This document shows, one piece after another, positions 1-9,350 of a stretch of DNA of 64,000 nucleotides. Source of the DNA: Pilaira anomala. Its lineage: Eukaryota > Mucoromycota > Mucoromycetes > Mucorales > Mucoraceae. How positions within the stretch are numbered: the first letter of the stretch is position 1; every line of letters begins with the position of its first letter. The stretch lies in NCBI GenBank assembly GCA_025716855.1, contig JAIXMQ010000002.1, forward strand, positions 558,001 to 622,000, read 5' to 3'. The notes under the pieces are model-generated. The model was not told the origin of the DNA. It did no database searches and was given only the letters and a program-made list of their open reading frames with translations. The position numbers and the translations under genes were made by a program.

Positions 1-522
1 AGCAATGGCGTAGTGAGATTCATACCATTGACGGAAAGGAGTGGCATCAATTTGAATGACGGCACCCTTGACAAGAGTGTTGGTACGGACCAACTCGTTG
101 TTAGAGGAGTTGTAGACAACAGTCAAAGCACGAGTCTTGCGAGAGATACCTTCGGAACCCCAAGAGAAGTTACCAGATTCAAGACGAAGAGCACGACGCT
201 TGAAGTTACCACCACGAACGCGAACGAGATGAATACGCTTGGCACCTAACTTGGTGTTGGCGGATTGACGACCTAACTCGAACCTTTTTTTTTAAAAAAA
301 GAGAGTAAATTAGAATCAAAGTATATAACTAGATCTTAATGTATAAAAAAAAAATCAAAACTGGTGAAATTTCTTACTTTCTCTTCTTTCTGTATTGATC
401 ACGTCTAGCACCGGTAGCGCTACGCTTATGGCGAGAATCACGACTGATACCTATGATTGATGGATTGTATTAGATTATATGGATGGATGGTATGGTTGAT
501 GCTATATTGTCAATTTACCCAT
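1..522 (-). CDS. RPS8: 40S ribosomal protein S8 (eS8), 3' end off the window
   Basis: Small-subunit ribosomal protein eS8, a structural part of the cytoplasmic 40S subunit. Read on the minus strand, the exons are 522..519, 450..378 and 283..1, so the C-terminal part lies beyond the window edge. The N-terminus [19 protein letters not shown] and the following basic stretch with [16 protein letters not shown] are typical of the family. The first coding exon is only 4 nt (ATGG); GTAAAT follows it and the next exon resumes with GTATC, restoring M-G-I-S. An early intron right after the start codon is common in ribosomal protein genes. A second, orphan 3' end of an RPS8 gene lies at 19048-19315. The family call is very secure; the exact downstream end is not visible. 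Confidence 0.96.
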
Positions 523-801
523 GGTGTTTGTAGAGAAGGAACTTAATGGCTTCTGCTCTCTGATTTCATTTTTGTCCTTTTGCAAAGCTCATACTCCGAG
601 CATTGAATTCCGGTCCATCAAGTGGCTTATCATAAAACTCCGTTTTTTTTTTTTTTTTTTTTTAGTAGTAGTGTCGGCTGGGACGGACCCTCCAAATACA
701 ATAAAAATTATTTTTTTGACAGATGAAAAAAGATTATACATGATAGGGGCAAATGACTAGTTTTTTATTATAATATACAGATGATAACTTTTTTATGTTT
801 T
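523..801. other. intergenic region between two minus-strand genes
   Basis: This is the 5' side of RPS8 and the 3' side of the SPX-RING gene. It holds an 18-20 nt T tract near 642-663. The short plus-strand open frame at 521-760 looks like chance coding (biased composition, no family resemblance). No promoter motif is clear. Confidence 0.5.
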
Positions 802-2400
802 CTACATGATGTTACAGCTAGTATTACGGCTTGGAGTAGAAGTTTGAATGATTAAACTTCGACTACTAGAAGTAATAGGTAACCTACGAGGAGCTGCAGG
901 ACGCCTCATATTTTGCTTATCAATTGTCGCTTGTTCTTGTTCATTTTCTTTGCGTTTCTCTTTAATTTCTTTAGGAAAATATAATAACATGAAGCTTTGT
1001 AAAGTTTGATCTAAATTATGGGCATCTGCATTACCAACAGCATGTTTCTTTCTACAAATAGGACAATCATACATTCTTTTTTTATGTGCTTTGATTAAAC
1101 AGCGAACACAAAATACATGGCCACATTCTAAACGAATAGGTCTCCAAGCAATGGCTAATAAATAAATATATCAACTACGCGTTAGAATATGTGTATATAT
1201 ATTTATATAATTTTATACTTTGACTTACAAAAGCATACAGGACAATCATAATCATCTGGTTGAGGTACAATCGTTATCAATTTTGTCTGTACAGCATTAT
1301 ACAGTGAAAGTAATACGCCTTCAACAAAAATTGCATTACTTTTAGCAAATGTGGGAAATTCGGATGTAGCACTAAAGAAAAAAATAAATAAATAAACTTT
1401 ATGCAGAAATGTTTTTTCTTACTTACCAAAGACTGGTACGTTTATCGTGTTTCTTCAAGATTTTAATCATTGCAGTTTGATTTAAAGATTGAAAATGTTT
1501 AAAATGTACAAGTTGTGCATTAATAGACAGGAATTGAGCCAAGGCTTTTTTCGAATGGTTTGATGTTAATTTTTTAGTCTTTAATTAATGTAAGTATTTT
1601 TTGACATTTTAAAGTGATACAAGTAAATACTATATATATTACTTACTAAATTCATTCGAGCCAATTCTTCAGTAAACCAATGTAATTGATTTTGACTTCT
1701 TTGATAAGATTGTCTACTGTATTGTCCTTCAGTTTCGTTTTTGAAAATACTAGCTTCCATATATAAGCTAAATATTTCTCTCCATGCGTATAAATCTTTC
1801 TTTTGCGGTGCGGCCTATGAATGTATATATAAGATTACGATGCACTCTGTAAATATATCTATACTTACAGCAATCGTTAATCGTTCTTCTAGTGTTTCTA
1901 CAATTCCAAGAAATCTACTTTTTTCTACATCATGAAGTGCAGCAGCATGTGATAATTCATGTAAAAGTAAATGAAAGAACTCGGAATCTCTTACAAGTTC
2001 AATTTTAATTGATAAAGGTTCGGTATTAAGTTGTTGAGTTACTGGTATTAATTTTAATAAAGTAGGTTCTTCAGAAGATGCAATTGAGGTTGGATCTTGG
2101 ATAGTAATTTTGATACATGGGTGAGGATCTTTCACATCACCTATTGAAAGAGAAATAGTTTAGTATAAACAATGATATATACATATTAAACTTTTTTTTT
2201 TTACCATCAAATATGTAATCTAATTGCATCGCTTGTTCAGTATCTAAAGTGTTTATCCATTCAGTTGATAAGCCTCTGGACTCTAATTCATCTACTACAA
2301 GTCGAATAGACTTTTTTAATGTTTTATAGTGAATAAGATGTGGTCTCCAATTCTCAGGCAGATCATAAGCTGCTGTCTCCATCTGCTTTCCAAACTTCAT
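802..2400 (-). CDS. SPX-RING E3 ubiquitin ligase, Pqr1-like
   Basis: Probable E3 ubiquitin ligase of the SPX-RING type, linking inositol-pyrophosphate/phosphate sensing to ubiquitination. Exons on the minus strand are 2400..2205, 2140..1869, 1814..1647, 1578..1427, 1371..1229 and 1154..802, giving 427 residues in one frame. The N-terminus MKFGKQMETAAYDLPENWRP starts an SPX domain, which is interrupted by an intron after the DYIFDG segment. The C-terminal C3HC4 RING has DCPVC, then CGHVFCVRC, then CPICR (roughly residues 300-350), followed by a basic, low-complexity tail. The order SPX then RING matches fungal SPX-RING proteins such as fission yeast Pqr1, reported to limit phosphate/polyphosphate accumulation; applying that role here is inference. 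The ATG at 2400 begins the conserved SPX motif, so the start is secure. Confidence 0.85.
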
Positions 2401-3378
2401 TTTATAATACAGATATATTATTCTTTTTTATCATGAAAGCAAAATGTTTTGTTAAAATCAAAAAAGAGAAAAAAAAAGGAAGGAACCAGAAAAAATTGTT
2501 ATTTTGTAATGGTGACCTATCGATTATTCAAGTACAAAACACCGCTATCCAATTAAAACCTCATGTCTGAACCCTCGTGAGTATTCGAAAATGGTTTCAT
2601 AAAAGTGATTTTGGACGATAACATGTGTTGTTTTAAATCGGTAAATTATACATATAAATTATTTATTTATGAAGAATATAGACATCACTTTATCAATAGT
2701 AGAATGGCGACTATAAATCGAATTATCATCTATTTGTAAAGACATGATTTTTATCTTCTCTCTCGGAAACAATTCTAGCTTTATCTCTTGCGCTGAATAT
2801 TTTTGGATCGGTAGAAAGAAGTTTAGATAGCTTAAAATTATCGTTCAAAACAGAATCCAAAAGTTGAATAGCTTTTATCGTTTCAGGTTTAAGACTCCTG
2901 TATTGAGTTATTTTTACTATCATATTATGTTTAAATGAAGTTCATGTACATACATTGAAAGATTAGTGAAAAATAACTTGAATAAAATAAAATAGAAAAA
3001 GTTTATTCTTGAATAATGTACGTCATCTTTAAAAGTTGCCATAACAACTTGATCTGTATCCACAGCGTTTTTCTGAGTACGAAAGCTCAAATTCGATTTT
3101 TATCAAATACTTGGAAACAACAAGACCATTACCATATACAACTTGAAAAAAATAAGGTGATGTTTATGTACAGCTAAGATTGGCGAATATCTTCATAAAT
3201 GATCTGAATAATAAACAAATGACTAAAACCATAATTTGATTGTTTTCTAACTGAAAGTTTTTTATTTATTTTCTTTATTTTCCCAGCGAGATTGTCACTG
3301 ACAAAATGAATATTTTATTATTAATATATACAATCTAAATTCATATTTTACAAGGTTCCACCTACACAAAGATAATAT
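2401..3378. other. intergenic DNA with one unassigned short open frame
   Basis: About 1 kb between two minus-strand genes. A minus-strand open frame of 65 codons (2923..2726) encodes a hydrophilic peptide containing SLKPETIKAIQLLDSVLNDN. Upstream of it, around 3080-3020 minus, another frame reads NAVDTDQVVMATFKDD. The composition looks more protein-like than surrounding AT-rich DNA, so these may be exons of an unrecognised small gene or a decayed one. I cannot join them with convincing splice sites or name a family. Confidence 0.25.
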
Positions 3379-4260
3379 TTATCTTCGCTTCCTCCAGGAG
3401 GGTAAACTACGAAACAACTTTGGCTTTGTTGGTTGTTGTTTCTGTTTCTTGATTTCTTCTGCTTCAACCATATTATGACTAGGATGAATAGCTATAATTT
3501 TATCAGAAAATTTACGTGTCATACCAAAGAACGCATCGCGTTTTCTTCTCTTTTCTTCTACAATCACAATACTCTCTTCTTCTTCCTCTTCCGATGAAAA
3601 GGCAGAATTGGACTTATGTAGTAACAAATTATTCGAACTTTTGTGACCTCTGTGAAATGTGGATCGAAGTAACCCAATCGCTCGATCTCTTTTACGCATA
3701 TGATCATCGCTCATACTGCTACAAATACTACTTTCTTCAGATGATCGTGTATCTACTTCGATCAAGGCCGGTAATGAAGATATATTTAGTTGACCTGTGC
3801 TACAGCTACGACGTAACATTTTACGCTGAGATTTAATCATCTTGGATGTGGTTGTTGCTAACTGATGCTTTTGCTTGGGTGATGGAAACGTATTAAAAGA
3901 ATATAAGAGCGGAGCATGTTGGGTTGGTGTTGGTGTAGTAGTAGTAGCAGTAGTGGTACCCAGACTGATGGTCACTGTTCCTTTTGTGGGTATAACGGGT
4001 GGTATAATGACTGATTTTGGTTTACTGGTGAGAGATTTTTTACGTTGGTGATTTTTCTTTTTTTTTCTGGTTACATCTATTTTTGGTTGCCATCGTAACA
4101 TTCGTTTTTCTTTTTCTTTAGCTGAAAATTTATGATATGCAATGTAAATAATTGAAAAAACCCAAAAAAGTTGTGATTGAAGAAGTGCTGCTAAAGAAAC
4201 AAACCATAGTATTGGCATTTGTTTCATTCTATTAAAAGACTCTTGTAAAGATGAAGCCAT
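3379..4260 (-). CDS. hypothetical single-pass membrane protein
   Basis: Uninterrupted 293-codon frame; no family recognised. Residues about 14-43 are strongly hydrophobic (PILWFVSLAALLQSQLFWVF then SIIYIAY), suggesting one membrane span or signal anchor close to the N-terminus. The rest is basic and low-complexity: a Lys/Arg-rich segment, a Thr-rich stretch, a Ser-rich region with RRSCSTGQL (a possible AGC-kinase-type RxxS site) and an acidic Glu run before a basic end. This pattern suggests a short lumenal or exterior N-terminus and a long, phosphorylatable cytosolic tail, but that is inference. The start is the first ATG of the frame and precedes the hydrophobic segment. Codon use resembles neighbouring genes and there are no internal stops. 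Confidence 0.6.
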   Translation of the reverse strand: MASSLQESFNRMKQMPILWFVSLAALLQSQLFWVFSIIYIAYHKFSAKEKEKRMLRWQPKIDVTRKKKKNHQRKKSLTSKPKSVIIPPVIPTKGTVTISLGTTTATTTTPTPTQHAPLLYSFNTFPSPKQKHQLATTTSKMIKSQRKMLRRSCSTGQLNISSLPALIEVDTRSSEESSICSSMSDDHMRKRDRAIGLLRSTFHRGHKSSNNLLLHKSNSAFSSEEEEEESIVIVEEKRRKRDAFFGMTRKFSDKIIAIHPSHNMVEAEEIKKQKQQPTKPKLFRSLPSWRKRR

Positions 4261-5132
4261 TTTTTTATTTATTTTTTAAACAAAAAAAGAAATAATATAA
4301 TATATGTACAAAGGGAGGGAAAAAAAAGTAAAAAAAAAAAAAAAAAAAGAAAAAGAAAAAGAGAAATGGACGTGCATTATTTATAAAAGAAAACCTTTCT
4401 CCAAATATAGTTTTTTAAACTGCTGCTTAAAGTTCTTAATAAAGTAAATTTGTTAATTGTTCAAATTTCTGTCAAATAAAACTGAGGGAACACGTAATAA
4501 ATTTCATGTAGCACAGTCGCTAATTTTAATATTTTATTCTAGAACAAGGAGGGCTCGGTACTGAGGCAACCGAAGAATGAGACTAAGTATAAATGCCAAG
4601 GTAACAAGGCTCCCGAGTCATTTAAGCTCTTTTTTTTTTTGTCCGGACAGTAAATATAGCTCTTTAAACAGGTTCTTTATTCATATAATAATAGTATGAA
4701 TATAGTATCATCTTTCACATGTGCCTATCACTTTTAATAATGGTGTCATTCATCCTATCCTTTTATCTTTAAAACGGGTTGTTAGTTTTAGGTTAACCAT
4801 TTGGTTATTTGCGAAATCAGTTCCAAACTATTATTTAAATAGCAGTAACTATAAAAAAAGATAATCAATTTCATTTTAGATTAGTTAGATCTCCTGTTTT
4901 TAGCTTTGATATATAAGAATGAATTATATGCACATTATTTAATTTTAATCGTTTGCCCACTTCTACAGAATATAATACATATACTTTCAAATAAGATAAA
5001 GAAAGAGGCCAGTAATCATCATTCAGATAATCCGAAAAAAAACAAGTCACTTTTTTCATGACAAATGCAAAACCAAAAAAAAAAAAAGTTTTCCTTTTTA
5101 TTTTAGTTATTACTAAACTTTTAAAGTACACA
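4261..5132. other. divergent intergenic region
   Basis: This holds the shared 5' region of the membrane-protein gene (minus) and YAE1 (plus). It has an A tract at about 4331-4348 and AT-rich DNA. No RNA gene or conserved frame is seen; the minus-strand frame at 4871-5131 has no family features. Confidence 0.4.
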
Positions 5133-5686
5133 ATGTCTCATTCAGAAAACGAAGATATTTGGGCTGACAGCGACGACGAAGAACAAGTCGCATATGAAAG
5201 AAGTCTTGCAGAAAAAGAGTGGGAACGGTTACAAGAAGACCATGGCAACGTAAGAAAGTATATTCAACATAAATACGTATACTATAATTTTTAACCTTCT
5301 TTTTATATATATATATATCTGTGTAGACTGGATACAAAGAAGGCATTGTAGAAGGAAAAGAAGTGAACATGCAAAAAGGGTTTGATAAGGGATACACAGA
5401 AGGACTTGCGATTGGAAAAATGATTGGTAAACTTCGTGGTATGGTGAGCTGTCAAATTGTGTTTTATAGACAATTATTAAAAAATGAAGAAGCTGCCAAA
5501 GAATTGGATCCATTGTTTGAAGAAATTGATAAGATTGAAGTGAATCATATCTTCAGTGTAGATTATTTCCGTGAGAATGGTCCTAAACGTGTTGAGAATT
5601 ATACTTCTCCGGACGATTTTGTAAAACAATTGGAAGAAAAAGTAAAGACAAAATTAGATCAAGTAGCAGCTAAATTTGCTTGCTAA
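5133..5686 (+). CDS. YAE1: YAE1-like Fe-S assembly adaptor
   Basis: Homologue of Yae1, which with Lto1 recruits the ribosome-recycling ABC protein Rli1/ABCE1 to the cytosolic iron-sulfur assembly targeting complex. Two exons, 5133..5249 and 5327..5686, give 158 residues. After an acidic N-terminus (ENEDIWADSDDEEQ) comes the hallmark deep-Yae1 repeat across residues about 40-78: regularly spaced glycines in GYKEGIVEGKE, KGFDKGYTEG and LAIGKMIGKLRG. The WxDSDDEE start and the length fit the family. The intron lies just before the GYxxG repeat. I chose the ATG at 5133 because it precedes the acidic motif; an upstream in-frame ATG at 5058 leads only into a Lys run. It converges on the LRR gene, with stops 120 nt apart. 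Confidence 0.88.
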
Positions 5687-5806
5687 AGTGGGCTTCTTTT
5701 TATTCATTCACCATGTATATGGTAAAAAAAAAAGAAGAAGAAGAAGAAAAAAAAATTGTATATAGTATATCTTTTATAATAAAAAAAAAGGGCACCCTTT
5801 TTTTTT

Positions 5807-7435
5807 TTAGGCATTGACATTTGCTAATAAATCTGCTTGTTCTTCTTGAGCAGATGCAGCAGTGACAGCCGCCATAATCCAATCAATTGACCCAGATGTA
5901 AATGTATCTTGATGTTGATGAATAAATTGTAAAGTAGCATCTTCTTGTTCCCGTTGAAGTTCTATTACTCTTTGCGTTAATTTCGTTCGATAATCATACC
6001 AACATTTTGTACCACAAAATCGAATGTTGCGTACAACAGAGGGATGTCCACGGTAACTCTTGAGTTGTACTGAACTGATCCATTCACGTACAAAGGGCTT
6101 GTAACACGAAGGACATGTTTGAACTCTCTCATGGCCTAAATCTGTAGCAATATGGTCTGGTATCTGTGATAAAAGTTTGGGTGTTAAATGTAGAACAATC
6201 GTACGAAGTGAAATTTCTCGTAACGAGTGAACTAAAAACGGTCTATTATCATTCTCTTCTTCAATGAGTGTTATTTCATTCTCTTCTTCAACGAGTGTTA
6301 TTTCATTCTCTTCTTCATTTATATTATGAGGGTGCTGTGTTGCATGATCGATCATGAGTTGATTTATGTCTGAAGAATGATTCGTGTTCATATTCTCTGT
6401 ATCATAATCTTGTGTAGGCTCAGCTCTTTGTGTCATCTCTCGAACAAACTGATGATACGTATCTTGTTGTTGTTGTTGTTGTTGTACAGGAAACTCAGTG
6501 ACTGGATTTCCTTTAATGATAACCTGTATATTTGATTGATCCAATAGTTCAGCAGGTAATATATACAATTGATTATCACTTAAATTTAATAATTCCAGTC
6601 TTTGTAAACCCAACAAATCTATAGTCACGATTTGAGATAAAAATTTTATCTGATTATCTGATAAGTCAACGGTCGTCAATCTAGGACAAGCACCAAACAA
6701 GGGAGGTAATTGAGTGAGTTGATTATGGGATAAGTTGAGACAATTGAGATTTTTTAAGTTGGAAAAGGTATTTGGTAACAAACTATGTAATTGATTAAAT
6801 GAAACGTCCAGATCAACAAGGTTGTCCATATTTGAGATTGTATCTGGTAAAGTCTTTAATTGGTTTCCACCATAAGATGAACCTAAACGAAATTCACGTA
6901 GATTTTTCCAATACCCTATACTATCAGGCAAGTATTCAAGTTGGTTCCCGTCTAAGCTCAAAGAGACCAAATAAGGTAAATAATGTGGCATATCTTGAGG
7001 AATGAACTCGATTTGATTTTCCGATAATAAAAGTGTTTGCAACTGACCGAGGTTTTGATAAAGTTCAGGTGGTATAGTAGAGATTAAATTGTTGGATAAG
7101 ACCAGTTGAGTGAGATGAGTAAAAAGTTGGAGATGAGAAGGAAGAAAGGTGATCTGATTGCGAGAAGCATCGAGTTCTAACCAATTTTTCTCTTGCTGTT
7201 GTTGTAAACCTTTATCAAGACGAAGTGACAAGTCTTGTGAAGAAAGACCTTGCCTACGAAGAAAAATCACGTCTACTTGTTCTTTTCCTTTTTTTTCTGG
7301 ATACACAATCTGATTATAAGAATCTGATAAAGATGAACCAGCAGAAGAAGAAAAAGATGAAAATGATGATGGATCATCCTGACTATAATATTCTACACCT
7401 TTTAAACATTTTCCACCAATTAAGTAAGTAGCCAT
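5807..7435 (-). CDS. leucine-rich repeat protein with C-terminal CxxC zinc-like motif
   Basis: Intronless 542-codon gene. Residues about 85-320 form a run of roughly ten leucine-rich repeats of the short SDS22/Shoc2-like type (for example LTQLVLSNNLISTIPPEL and LNCLNLSHNQLTQLPPLF), expected to form a curved protein-binding surface. After a low-complexity linker with a Gln run comes a conserved-looking C-terminal block containing CPSCYKPF and, about 30 residues on, CGTKCWYDYR; the four cysteines could bind zinc. The linker contains a short tandem duplication (EEENEITL repeated). The role is unknown: a scaffold or phosphatase/GTPase regulator is typical for such repeats, but nothing here decides. 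The first ATG, at 7435, is used. Confidence 0.8.
   Translation of the reverse strand: MATYLIGGKCLKGVEYYSQDDPSSFSSFSSSAGSSLSDSYNQIVYPEKKGKEQVDVIFLRRQGLSSQDLSLRLDKGLQQQQEKNWLELDASRNQITFLPSHLQLFTHLTQLVLSNNLISTIPPELYQNLGQLQTLLLSENQIEFIPQDMPHYLPYLVSLSLDGNQLEYLPDSIGYWKNLREFRLGSSYGGNQLKTLPDTISNMDNLVDLDVSFNQLHSLLPNTFSNLKNLNCLNLSHNQLTQLPPLFGACPRLTTVDLSDNQIKFLSQIVTIDLLGLQRLELLNLSDNQLYILPAELLDQSNIQVIIKGNPVTEFPVQQQQQQQDTYHQFVREMTQRAEPTQDYDTENMNTNHSSDINQLMIDHATQHPHNINEEENEITLVEEENEITLIEEENDNRPFLVHSLREISLRTIVLHLTPKLLSQIPDHIATDLGHERVQTCPSCYKPFVREWISSVQLKSYRGHPSVVRNIRFCGTKCWYDYRTKLTQRVIELQREQEDATLQFIHQHQDTFTSGSIDWIMAAVTAASAQEEQADLLANVNA
6249..6316. repeat. 27-nt coding tandem repeat, about 2.5 copies
   Basis: Within the LRR gene the unit beginning tcattctcttcttcaa recurs at 27-nt spacing, giving two and a half copies and the peptide repeat EEENEITL(V/I). 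It keeps the frame, so it probably arose by slippage in an acidic linker. Confidence 0.8.
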
Positions 7436-8074
7436 TTTATTTTATATACGTTTGAAACAAGAAAAGAAGAAATAAATAAATTGTTTATTATGTATTTCAG
7501 TTTTAAATATATCTTGTAATCTGATTATTTTATTCTTGCAGATAACGAACGACATGTGCCACACTTTTTAAGTAACGAAAAAAAAAAAAGATGAATGTAT
7601 TAGATTATTTGTGTCGATTCTACAAGAGCTTTTCATATATATATATATACTTTATTTAATTATTTTTCTGCTTGAATTCTGATTTTCTCTGTATTAGAAG
7701 AGACCCCATCATCCTGTACCACTAAAAGGACGATGTAAACAAACGCTGAAGAAGGAAAGAGTGCATAAATGTTACACTAAATACTAAAAAGAGAGCTGAG
7801 GATAGCTTTACTAAATATCTGTATGATATATACAAGGGGGCTCTAATCTACTTACATGTATAAGACAGTCTTAGACACCATTAGTTCTTAACTGCCATAT
7901 GATGTACACACATATATATGCTAAAACAGATATTAAAACGTTTCAAGAAAAAAAGGGTTTAGCATCAGATTACGACGTTATCAAATTCAGTTACGAGTCA
8001 CGTGAGAGGTAATTTTTTTTAGTTTCATCATTGTGAGGAAATGTAAATAAACAAGCTGTCTATTTTTTCCCTTC

Positions 8075-8105
<31 letters not shown>

Positions 8106-8118
8106 CCACTAAAAAGCA
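7436..8118. other. divergent intergenic region
   Basis: This is the promoter side of both the LRR gene (minus) and the flavin reductase-like gene (plus). It has T/A tracts, a TA dinucleotide run near 7637-7652 and an ATT repeat at about 8085-8106 just before the start codon. No conserved element or RNA gene is seen. Confidence 0.4.
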
Positions 8119-9138
8119 ATGACATTACGAAATTTCGCCTTGTGTTTGACGCGTAACCTTAAAAATAGTCGAATTGGAACAAGAATACAAAGAGCCGAGT
8201 TTTCAACTAGTCAAGGTGTAGTAGAAGATGTCCGGGGTATTATGAGAAAGGTACCACAACCAGTGGTAGTGGTTACGACTTCGAAGCCAGACGATCCCAA
8301 TTATCGACGTGGTATTACGGTAGCTTCTTTTACTTCAGTATGTTTAGAACCAGATCCATTAGTATCATTTTGTGTGCGTGTTCCTTCAAGGGCTTCCGAA
8401 CTATTGCATTCTTCAGGAAGTATGGTATTAAATATGTTATCACACGAACAAGTACAGCAATCAGTAGCATTTTCAACACCTAATGCAGAACAATTTAAAG
8501 ATATACCATTTTTTGATGATCCGGTGACAGGATTACCCGTGTTGATGGGTACAGTAGGAGCTATGCATTGTGAGGCATTTAAAGTGATAGAATTAGGAGA
8601 CCATGAATTATGGATTACAAAAGTATTAAAGGTAGAAGAAGGAGTAGGAGGAGAAAGAGGTATAAGAGAAGAAGGACATCCATTATTATATTATGAAAGA
8701 GGATATCGTAGTGTAGGGGATCAAGTATTTATGAAGGCCTTTGAAGATGAAAATAAGGGAGAAAGTACACTTGATACAGTGAAATGGATGCATAGAGCAC
8801 ATTTACGTATGGCATGGAATTTTATACGTGAATTAGGGCCAGATGCAGCAGAACCAAAAATTAAAGAAACTTTAAGAAATCATTTCAAAAAGAGTCCAAA
8901 AAAGAGTCAAGATTATCATGAAACCATTACCAGTTTTTATATCTCTCTAGTATCTGCAGCTATTAAATCTTTTCCAGCGACTGATCAAAGTGATTTCTTT
9001 GATTTAGTGGAAAAGTTTCCTCAATTATTAGATACGAAAACTATAGAAAATTATTATTCTGTTGATAAATTATATACCGATGAAGCTAGACATGTATTTA
9101 TAAAGCCTGATATTCAACCATTACCTACTCGTTTGTAA
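8119..9138 (+). CDS. mitochondrial-type flavin reductase-like (FMN-binding) protein with C-terminal extension
   Basis: Intronless, 339 residues. The N-terminal about 30 residues are basic and free of acidic residues (MTLRNFALCLTRNLKNSRIG, then FSTSQ), a good mitochondrial presequence. Residues about 35-205 match the flavin reductase-like split-barrel domain: PVVVVTTS, GITVASFTSVCLEPDPLVSF, then VLNMLS and the late HPLLYYERGYRSV segment. Such proteins bind FMN and reduce flavin or partner oxygenases. Beyond this, about 125 residues (starting at TVKWMHRAHLRMAWNFI) form a helical C-terminal region that I do not recognise but which looks well conserved in composition. The substrate or partner cannot be told. 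The start is the only ATG upstream of the presequence. Confidence 0.78.
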   Translation: MTLRNFALCLTRNLKNSRIGTRIQRAEFSTSQGVVEDVRGIMRKVPQPVVVVTTSKPDDPNYRRGITVASFTSVCLEPDPLVSFCVRVPSRASELLHSSGSMVLNMLSHEQVQQSVAFSTPNAEQFKDIPFFDDPVTGLPVLMGTVGAMHCEAFKVIELGDHELWITKVLKVEEGVGGERGIREEGHPLLYYERGYRSVGDQVFMKAFEDENKGESTLDTVKWMHRAHLRMAWNFIRELGPDAAEPKIKETLRNHFKKSPKKSQDYHETITSFYISLVSAAIKSFPATDQSDFFDLVEKFPQLLDTKTIENYYSVDKLYTDEARHVFIKPDIQPLPTRL

Positions 9139-9350
9139 ATCCTTTATAAATAAAATAAATAAAGTGCATATAATGCGAATGTACATAATAACACTGCATG
9201 TTATGTATTTAGTATATAGTGGCTGAGCCTAATATGGTCATAAGAAAGAAAAAAAAAATATTTAGGTAACCTTTTCTTACAATTATTTATATATTCTTTT
9301 TTTTCCCCCTTTTTTTCTACTACTACTACTTACTATAATTATTGTAATAT

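Noticed and set aside
521..760. Plus-strand 79-codon open frame
   Set aside because: Phe/Leu-rich from a T tract and overlapping the RPS8 start region; no protein-like pattern.
3516..3836. Plus-strand 106-codon frame
   Set aside because: Antisense shadow of the hypothetical membrane protein gene.
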